A DNA stretch of 64,000 nt from NCBI RefSeq assembly GCF_014251335.1, contig NZ_CP059186.1, positions 126,289 to 190,288 of the forward strand. The letters are read 5' to 3'. Origin of the DNA: Blattabacterium cuenoti (GTDB lineage Bacteria; Bacteroidota; Bacteroidia; Flavobacteriales; Blattabacteriaceae). The position numbers and the translations under genes are program-made. Positions within the stretch are counted from its first letter, which is position 1, and every line of letters starts with the position of its first letter. Below, piece by piece: positions 58,630-64,000 of the stretch. Under the pieces are notes generated by a model, which saw only the letters and a program-made list of their open reading frames with translations, was not told the DNA's origin and did no database searches.

Positions 58630-58633
58630 GATC

Positions 58634-59188
58634 ATGGTACGAACTTATTCTTCTAGTAAAATTAAAATTAAAATTAAAGATTTTGAATTGTTAGAAGTTT
58701 CTTCAGGAAAGAGGAAATTTTTAAGAGATTATTTTTCAAATAAAGCAACTGTAATAATGTTTATTTGTAATCACTGTCCATACGTGAAACATATTAATAC
58801 GGAATTAATTCATTTAGCTAATGATTTCCTGTCAAAGGGAATTTCATTTTTAGCAATTAATTCTAATGATGCAAAAAAGTATTCAGAGGACTCTCCAGAA
58901 AATATGAAAAAAGTACATTATCAGTTAGGTTATCCTTTTCCTTATTTTTTTGATGAGACACAGGAAGTTGCTAAATATTATTGTGCAAAATGTACTCCTG
59001 AATTCTTTATATTTTCAGGAAAAGGGAACTTATGTTATCATGGTCAATTAGATGACTCTAGACCTGGAAATAACATTCCTGTTACAGGTTTTGATGTGAG
59101 AAATATATTGCAAAATATTTTAAAAGGAAAAAAAATATATCCAATAGTAAAACTAAGCTACGGATGTAATATCAAATGGAAACCATAA
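58634..59188 (+). CDS. Thioredoxin-like redoxin (AhpC/TlpA superfamily)
   Basis: A 184-residue thioredoxin-fold protein. Start chosen at ATG 58634 (MVRTYSSSKIKIKIKDF), four bases after the previous gene; the open frame extends upstream without homology. Redox motif C45-N-H-C48 in MFICNHCPYVKH, cis-Pro loop region CTPEFFIF, and extra cysteines at YYCAKC and near the C-terminus (SYGCNIKWKP). No signal peptide, so cytoplasmic; probably a thiol peroxidase-like or disulfide reductase, not further assignable. The 3' end overlaps nrnA by 17 bases. Confidence 0.85.
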   Translation: MVRTYSSSKIKIKIKDFELLEVSSGKRKFLRDYFSNKATVIMFICNHCPYVKHINTELIHLANDFLSKGISFLAINSNDAKKYSEDSPENMKKVHYQLGYPFPYFFDETQEVAKYYCAKCTPEFFIFSGKGNLCYHGQLDDSRPGNNIPVTGFDVRNILQNILKGKKIYPIVKLSYGCNIKWKP

Positions 59189-60185
59189 GGTTTTTATAAT
59201 AGTTTGGGATAATGTTTAAAAAATATTCTATAGATTCAGATAAACTTTTTTCTGATGTTCCTCCTGCTGCATTTTTGTGTCCTCCCCCTCCAAAATGTTT
59301 TCTAGCAAACATATTTACATCAAAATTTCCTTTTGAACGAAATGAAATTTTGATAGGAAATGTTTCTTTTTCTTCAAAAAAGAAAACGGAAAAAACAACA
59401 TTTTTAATTCCCAATCCATAAGTAATAATCCCTTCTGTATCACCTTTTTCATATGAATAATAATTGAGATCCGAAGCTTTTATACTTGTATAAGCTGTAC
59501 GATATTTTTTAATGATTTTGAATTTTTTCAGTGCTTTAGATAACAATTTTAACCTGTTTTCATTGTATTTTTCTTGTAAATGATCATAAATGAAATCTAT
59601 ATCAATTCCTTTATCTATTAATTTTCCGGCAATAAAATGAGTTTCTGAAGTTACAGAAGGAAACCGAAAAAAACCTGTATCAGTCATTAATCCTACATAT
59701 AAACATGTAGCTATTTCTTTATCTATTTTATCTAAATGATTCATATAAGATATGAATCGAAAGACTAAAATACTAGTAGCTGCTACTGTAGGATCTGAAA
59801 ACATAAAATCAAAACAAAATGGAAAAGGATGATGATCAATTAATATTTTTTTTGCTTTTGAACATAAAAAAAAATCTCTAATATTATTAATTCTTGATAA
59901 ATTATTAAAATCTATAAAAAAAACATAATCTGAGTTGACAATTTTTTTTTTAACTAAAGATTGTGTATGTTCAGAAAATACAATAATATCTTCAGTTCCA
60001 GGAAGCCATTTAAAAAATGGAGAATATTCTGTTGGAGAGATTAAATCCACATCATGTTTTAATTTTCTAAGATAAAATAAAAGTGCTAAAGAAGATCCTA
60101 ATGCATCTCCATCCGGATTATTATGAGGCAATAGTACGATCTTTTTTTTATTAATTCCATTTATGTTTATATTAGAAAACAACAT
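59172..60185 (-). CDS. nrnA: DHH/DHHA1 phosphoesterase, NrnA-like (oligoribonuclease / pAp phosphatase)
   Basis: Degrades short RNA oligomers and pAp; 337 residues. The DHH domain has motif I LPHNNPDGDALGSSLAL, the name motif IDHHPFPFCFD and GLMTDTGFFRFPSV. The C-terminal DHHA1 domain ends in FGGGGHKNAAGGTSEKS. All metal ligands are visible. It is the last gene of the leftward dapD-tsaC-cca-nrnA run (three bases after cca). No orn gene is seen here, so it may supply nanoRNase activity, which is an inference. Confidence 0.92.
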   Translation of the reverse strand: MLFSNININGINKKKIVLLPHNNPDGDALGSSLALLFYLRKLKHDVDLISPTEYSPFFKWLPGTEDIIVFSEHTQSLVKKKIVNSDYVFFIDFNNLSRINNIRDFFLCSKAKKILIDHHPFPFCFDFMFSDPTVAATSILVFRFISYMNHLDKIDKEIATCLYVGLMTDTGFFRFPSVTSETHFIAGKLIDKGIDIDFIYDHLQEKYNENRLKLLSKALKKFKIIKKYRTAYTSIKASDLNYYSYEKGDTEGIITYGLGIKNVVFSVFFFEEKETFPIKISFRSKGNFDVNMFARKHFGGGGHKNAAGGTSEKSLSESIEYFLNIIPNYYKNLMVSI

Positions 60186-60188
60186 ATA

Positions 60189-61607
60189 TTATTTTTTTTT
60201 CAAACCCAACTCTTCTCCTTTTTTTAACATCATAAAATAAGCAGAATTAAAATTATTAGATATTTTTCCTTCCAAAATAGAATCTTTAACAAAATTTTTT
60301 ATAATTCCTATTTTTTTACATGGATCAATATGAAAGGCTTTCATTATATCATTTCCTGATATAGGGGATTTCCAGTTTTGGATTTTATCTTTTTTTTCTA
60401 ATTTTCTAATTCTTTCCATAAGAAGATAAATATTTTTTTTATATTGATTCTTCTTCTCCATATTATTAGTCGTAATATCAGCGATACATAATTTCATTAA
60501 ATCTTCTAGATCGTTTCCTATATCAAATAATAATCTACGTATAGCAGAATCGCTAGTATTATTTCCTATTAACGCAATAGGTCTATAACTATACTGAATC
60601 ATTTTTTGAACATATTTCATTGAAGAACCTTTTGTAAGTTTTAAACGTTGGAATATATTTGTAACCATCTTAGATCCTACAAATTCGTGAGCGTGAAAAG
60701 ACCATCCTATTCTTGGAAAAAATTTTTTAGTATAAGTTTTTCCTATATCATGAAGTAATGCTACCCATCTTAACCAAAGAGAACTATTTTTTTCTTTACT
60801 GATATTGTCTACTACTTGCAAAGTATGATAAAAATTATCTTTGTGTTTATATCCATTTTTTTCTTCTATTCCTTTTAACGAAACTAATTCCGGTAATATC
60901 ATTGATAACAATCCAGATTTATATAATAAAAACAATCCTATAGAAGGCTTTTCAGATAGCAGAATTTTGTTAAATTCTTCTACAATTCTTTCTGTAGAAA
61001 CAATATTTATTCTATTCTTATTCTTTTGAATTGATTGAAATGAATATTCTTCAATCATAAATTGTAATTGGGTCGCAAATCGTATAGCTCGTATCATTCG
61101 TAGTGGATCATCAGAATAAGTAATATTTGGATCTAATGGAGTTCTTAATATTTTTTTTTTCAAATCTGATAATCCTCCAAATGGATCTATCAATTCTCCA
61201 TAATTGTTACGGTTTAAACTAATAGCTAAAGCATTGATTGTAAAATCTCTTCTTTTTTGATCATCTTGCAATGATCCCAACTCTATAACAGGTTTTCTAC
61301 TGGAAAAATGGTAAGACTCTTTTCTTGATCCTACAAATTCTATTTTTTGATTATCGTATTCTAACATAGCTGTACCAAAACGTTTAAATACTCTTATTTT
61401 AGGATAAGGAATAATATATTTAGAAACCTCTTCAGCTAACCTTATTCCTTCTCCTATAGTTAAAATATCTAAATCTTTATATTTCATTTTTCCTAACAAA
61501 AAATCTCGAACATAACCTCCTATGACGTAGCTATTTTGTCTTATTTTTTGAGCAGAAAGACTTACAATACGAAATATTTTTTTATGAACAGCTGATGATA
61601 AATTCAT
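60189..61607 (-). CDS. cca: CCA tRNA nucleotidyltransferase / poly(A) polymerase family with HD domain
   Basis: 472 residues. Nucleotidyltransferase core: YVIGGYVRDFLLGKMKYKDLDIL (G-G-x-V-R-D and the D-x-D-like acidic pair), RKPVIELGSLQDDQKRRDFTINALA split into substrate motifs, and DPLRMIRAIRFATQLQF. A C-terminal HD domain follows (LLHDIGKTYTK, HAHEFVGSKM). None of the tRNA genes in this window encodes CCA, so a CCA-adding enzyme is required; that makes this role likelier than poly(A) polymerase. Confidence 0.93.
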   Translation of the reverse strand: MNLSSAVHKKIFRIVSLSAQKIRQNSYVIGGYVRDFLLGKMKYKDLDILTIGEGIRLAEEVSKYIIPYPKIRVFKRFGTAMLEYDNQKIEFVGSRKESYHFSSRKPVIELGSLQDDQKRRDFTINALAISLNRNNYGELIDPFGGLSDLKKKILRTPLDPNITYSDDPLRMIRAIRFATQLQFMIEEYSFQSIQKNKNRINIVSTERIVEEFNKILLSEKPSIGLFLLYKSGLLSMILPELVSLKGIEEKNGYKHKDNFYHTLQVVDNISKEKNSSLWLRWVALLHDIGKTYTKKFFPRIGWSFHAHEFVGSKMVTNIFQRLKLTKGSSMKYVQKMIQYSYRPIALIGNNTSDSAIRRLLFDIGNDLEDLMKLCIADITTNNMEKKNQYKKNIYLLMERIRKLEKKDKIQNWKSPISGNDIMKAFHIDPCKKIGIIKNFVKDSILEGKISNNFNSAYFMMLKKGEELGLKKK

Positions 61608-61613
61608 GTCCGT

Positions 61614-62192
61614 TTACATACGTAATATTTTTATCTTATTGTATACAACTTTTATAATAGAAGAACTACTATAGTTTGCTTTTTCTTCTCTACGAAAATT
61701 TACAACATAATCTGTTTTATTTAAAATATAAGGACTAATTTCTGAAAAAGATTTAGGAGTTACAAATCCCGACAAATTAGCAGAGGTAGAAATAATGGGT
61801 CTATCCAAATTTTTAATTAAACAAGTGCAAAATGGATCATATGTTAAACGTACCGCTAAAGTATTATCTTGTCTAAAAAAATTAGATGCTATTTTTTTAG
61901 TATTTTCATATACTATAGTAATAGGCTTATCTTTTTTAACAAGATTATTAAGAATTATTTTTTTAGTAAAAAGAGAAATTTTTCCTACTAATTGATGCAA
62001 CCGATCCATACTTTCTACTAAAAGAATCATAGATTTAGAAATATCTCTATTTTTGATTTCACATATTTTTTTTATAGCTTGTATATTAAATGCATCACAT
62101 CCCAATCCCCATACAGTATCTGTAGGATACAATAAATTTTTTCCTTTTTTTAATATATCTACACTTTTTTCTATTTCTACGTAAAAAGACAT
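61614..62192 (-). CDS. tsaC: Threonylcarbamoyl-AMP synthase (Sua5/YrdC family)
   Basis: Makes threonylcarbamoyl-AMP for the t6A37 tRNA modification; 192 residues. Motifs: LLYPTDTVWGLGCDAFN, KICEIKNRDISKSMILLV (K-R-x-x-x-K-type), NTLAVRLTYDPF, RPIISTSANLSGFVTP and SSSIIKVV. It is the short form without the Sua5 domain. Its start is contiguous with the dapD stop, and cca follows after six bases. Confidence 0.94.
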   Translation of the reverse strand: MSFYVEIEKSVDILKKGKNLLYPTDTVWGLGCDAFNIQAIKKICEIKNRDISKSMILLVESMDRLHQLVGKISLFTKKIILNNLVKKDKPITIVYENTKKIASNFFRQDNTLAVRLTYDPFCTCLIKNLDRPIISTSANLSGFVTPKSFSEISPYILNKTDYVVNFRREEKANYSSSSIIKVVYNKIKILRM

Positions 62193-63011
62193 TTAAATTT
62201 CTAAATTATGAGTTCTCAACGCATCATTTAAAGATATTTTTTTATCTGTACTTTCTTTCCTTTTTCCTATAATCATAGCACATGGAACATGATATATACC
62301 TGAAGGGAATTTTTTTGGATAAGATCCAGGTATCACTACTGAATATTTAGGAATTACACCCTTTGTTTCAATAGGTTTTTCATTAGTTACATCAAAAATT
62401 TTAGTAGAGGCTGTGATAACGACATTTGCCCCTAAAACAGCTCCTCTTTTTATCAAAACTCCTTCCACTAAAATACATCTAGATCCAATAAAAACATTAT
62501 CTTCAATAATAACAGGATGAGCTTGTAAAGGTTCTAAAACACCCCCAATTCCCACTCCTCCACTTACATGAACGTCACTTCCAATTTGAGCGCAACTTCC
62601 CACTGTTGCCCATGTATCTATCATCGTATTTTTTCCTATATATGCACCTATATTGACATAAGAAGGCATGAGAATAACTCCAGGTGATATATACGAGCCA
62701 TAACGTGCTATAGCATGGGGAACCACACGAACTCCTTTTTCCTTAAATTTATTCTTGACAGGAATTTTATCATAAAATTCTAATGCCCCTACTTCTACTG
62801 TATTCATATTTTGAACCGAAAAATACATAATAATAGCTCTTTTAACCCATTCATTGACTACCCATTTTCCATTTAAATAATTTGATACTCTGATTGAACC
62901 ATTTTCCAAATGGGAAAGAACCTGAAGAACTACATTTTTTATATTTACATCAGTACTCCATAAATTTTTCTCATTCCAAGCTTGATCTATTTCTAATTTT
63001 AGTCTATTCAC
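62193..63011 (-). CDS. dapD: Tetrahydrodipicolinate N-succinyltransferase
   Basis: Succinylase branch of diaminopimelate/lysine synthesis; 272 residues. N-terminal helical domain (IDQAWNEKNLWST), then a left-handed beta-helix of hexapeptide repeats (about 105-215: ARYGSYISPGVILMPSYVNIG, TWATVGSCAQIGSDVHVSGGVGIGG are within it), and C-terminal VVIPGSYPKKFPSGIYHVPCAMIIGKR region. First gene of the leftward four-gene run, diverging from yqgF over 86 bases. It supplies lysine and the peptidoglycan precursor. Confidence 0.97.
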   Translation of the reverse strand: MNRLKLEIDQAWNEKNLWSTDVNIKNVVLQVLSHLENGSIRVSNYLNGKWVVNEWVKRAIIMYFSVQNMNTVEVGALEFYDKIPVKNKFKEKGVRVVPHAIARYGSYISPGVILMPSYVNIGAYIGKNTMIDTWATVGSCAQIGSDVHVSGGVGIGGVLEPLQAHPVIIEDNVFIGSRCILVEGVLIKRGAVLGANVVITASTKIFDVTNEKPIETKGVIPKYSVVIPGSYPKKFPSGIYHVPCAMIIGKRKESTDKKISLNDALRTHNLEI

Positions 63012-63097
63012 TTTTTTTTATATATATATATATTGATTGATAAAAAACAAAACAAAAGTAGTAAAAATAAAATAAGATAACAAGTATACATTTTACA

Positions 63098-63526
63098 ATG
63101 GCAAAAATATTAGGGATAGATTATGGAAAAATTATTACTGGTTTATCTATAACAGATGAAAAAAAAATATTTGCATTTGGGCTAAATGCTATTCCAACTA
63201 AAAATTTAATGAATTTTTTAGAATATTTTTTAGTTCATGAGAAAATAGAAGAAATTGTTGTAGGATTGCCAAAAAAATTGAATAATCAAAAAGAAATTTT
63301 AATAGAAACAGAAATTCAGAAATTTATAAATAAATTTCATGTAAAATATCCTAAAATCATTATAGAAAGATTAGATGAACGTTTTACATCTAAAATAGCT
63401 TTTTCTACTATGATAGAATTGGGTTTAAAAAGAAAAAAAAGAAGAAAAAAAGTAATTTTAAATCAAATTAGTGCCACTATAATTTTACAGTCTTATCTTA
63501 CAAAAAAAAAGAATTCATATTCATGA
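63098..63526 (+). CDS. yqgF: Putative pre-16S rRNA nuclease / Holliday junction resolvase YqgF
   Basis: RNase H-fold protein of the RuvX/YqgF family, 142 residues. The first Asp is in ILGIDYGKIITGLSITD, a second motif is IEEIVVGLPKKLN, and the third is IERLDERFTSKIA (Glu and Asp pair). Usual length. Its stop overlaps the start of def by four bases. Confidence 0.93.
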   Translation: MAKILGIDYGKIITGLSITDEKKIFAFGLNAIPTKNLMNFLEYFLVHEKIEEIVVGLPKKLNNQKEILIETEIQKFINKFHVKYPKIIIERLDERFTSKIAFSTMIELGLKRKKRRKKVILNQISATIILQSYLTKKKNSYS

Positions 63527-64000
63527 TATTACCTATAGTTCTTTATGGAAATCCTATTTTGAGAAAAAAATGTTTGGACATAGATTTTTCTTCTTATAAA
63601 AAAAGAAAGGAAATCAATCAATTGATTCAAGATATGTTTGAAACTATACATAAAGTAAAAGGTATAGGATTGGCCGCTCCACAAATTGGAAAGAATATTC
63701 GACTTTTTATAGTCGAAACTCCTTATTTAAAGGGAAAAAATATTATAAATTATAAGGAAGTTTTTATTAATGCTAAAATATTAAAAGTACATGGAAAAGA
63801 GTGTAAATTTAATGAAGGGTGTCTTAGTTTTCCTGGAATTATGGGGTATATCAAAAGAAAATCTAATGTAAGAATTGAATATTATAATCAAAATTGGGAA
63901 CAAAAAAAAACAACCTTAACAGGTATATGTGCAAGAGTAATTTTGCATGAATATGATCATATTGAAGGAAAACTTTTTATAGATTATTTTTCTTATAATA
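63523..64000 (+). CDS. def: Peptide deformylase, 3' end beyond the window
   Basis: Removes the formyl group from nascent proteins. It starts at ATG 63523 inside the yqgF stop (ATGA) and reads 159 codons to the window edge without a stop, so the C-terminus is missing. All three motifs are present: GIGLAAPQIG (motif 1), EGCLSFPG (motif 2, metal Cys) and HEYDHIEGKL (motif 3, two metal His and catalytic Glu). It goes with the initiator tRNA-fMet gene at 2.9 kb. Confidence 0.96.
   Translation, partial: MILPIVLYGNPILRKKCLDIDFSSYKKRKEINQLIQDMFETIHKVKGIGLAAPQIGKNIRLFIVETPYLKGKNIINYKEVFINAKILKVHGKECKFNEGCLSFPGIMGYIKRKSNVRIEYYNQNWEQKKTTLTGICARVILHEYDHIEGKLFIDYFSYN

Noticed and set aside
58565..58633. 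Upstream extension of the redoxin within the coiled-coil protein gene
   Set aside because: Low-complexity lysine-rich codons from another frame; ATG 58634 gives a clean start after the previous stop.

Overview
The window is about 64 kb of very AT-rich, gene-dense bacterial chromosome. It almost certainly comes from a Blattabacterium-type endosymbiont of cockroaches (Bacteroidetes, Flavobacteriales). The pointers are: flavobacterial family proteins and gene neighbours (rpmB-rpmG followed by a probable DUF4295 protein, rho next to a DUF4293 protein, a zinc-less AccD, a DUF6341-like mini-protein); no Shine-Dalgarno motifs; a fused UreAB urease subunit beside UreC; complete threonine and near-complete purine pathways; and marks of genome reduction such as abutting or overlapping genes, intergenic spacers mostly under 150 bases, no mobile DNA, and frameshifts in long poly(A) tracts.

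Layout: 1-0.5 kb, ribosomal proteins L33 and L28. 0.5-5 kb, yebC, the RNase P RNA gene butted against tRNA-Ser, rmuC, an initiator tRNA, rho and a DUF4293 membrane protein. 5-13 kb, prfA, the rpmF-accB-accC fatty-acid operon, proS, and pyrimidine genes (class 1A-like pyrD, and a pyrE-pyrF fusion resembling eukaryotic UMP synthase). 13-17 kb, marC, frameshifted rnpA, fbp, plsC, rnhA, a SpoU methyltransferase, a frameshifted dCMP deaminase and tRNA-Leu. 17-25 kb, urease (ureAB, ureC) divergent from thrA-thrB-thrC. 25-36 kb, thyA, prs, rplY, tadA, dedA, aroB, gyrA, a tail-specific protease, surE and ruvB. 36-51 kb, a one-strand purine block: purA, B, L, E, C, F, M, N, H, D and guaA. 51-64 kb, accD, fbaA, a nuclease-less RecB-like helicase, lipA, a Nif3-like protein, a coiled-coil protein, a redoxin, the dapD-tsaC-cca-nrnA run, yqgF and a partial def cut by the window end.

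Functionally the window joins nitrogen recycling (urease releases ammonia from host urea) with nitrogen-demanding anabolism: purines, pyrimidines, threonine, the diaminopimelate branch and chorismate. The rest is core translation, RNA processing, fatty-acid, lipoyl and sugar-phosphate enzymes. Both subunits of RNase P are here.

The points most worth a second look are: two conserved genes (rnpA and the dCMP deaminase) each broken by a one-base deficit in an 11-A tract, which suggests transcriptional slippage or a sequencing artefact; rnpB ending one base before a tRNA, so that RNase P may mature its own RNA subunit; and the eukaryote-like UMP synthase fusion next to a fumarate-type dihydroorotate dehydrogenase. 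I did not see a clearly new multi-gene system such as a defence island, phage or biosynthetic cluster.
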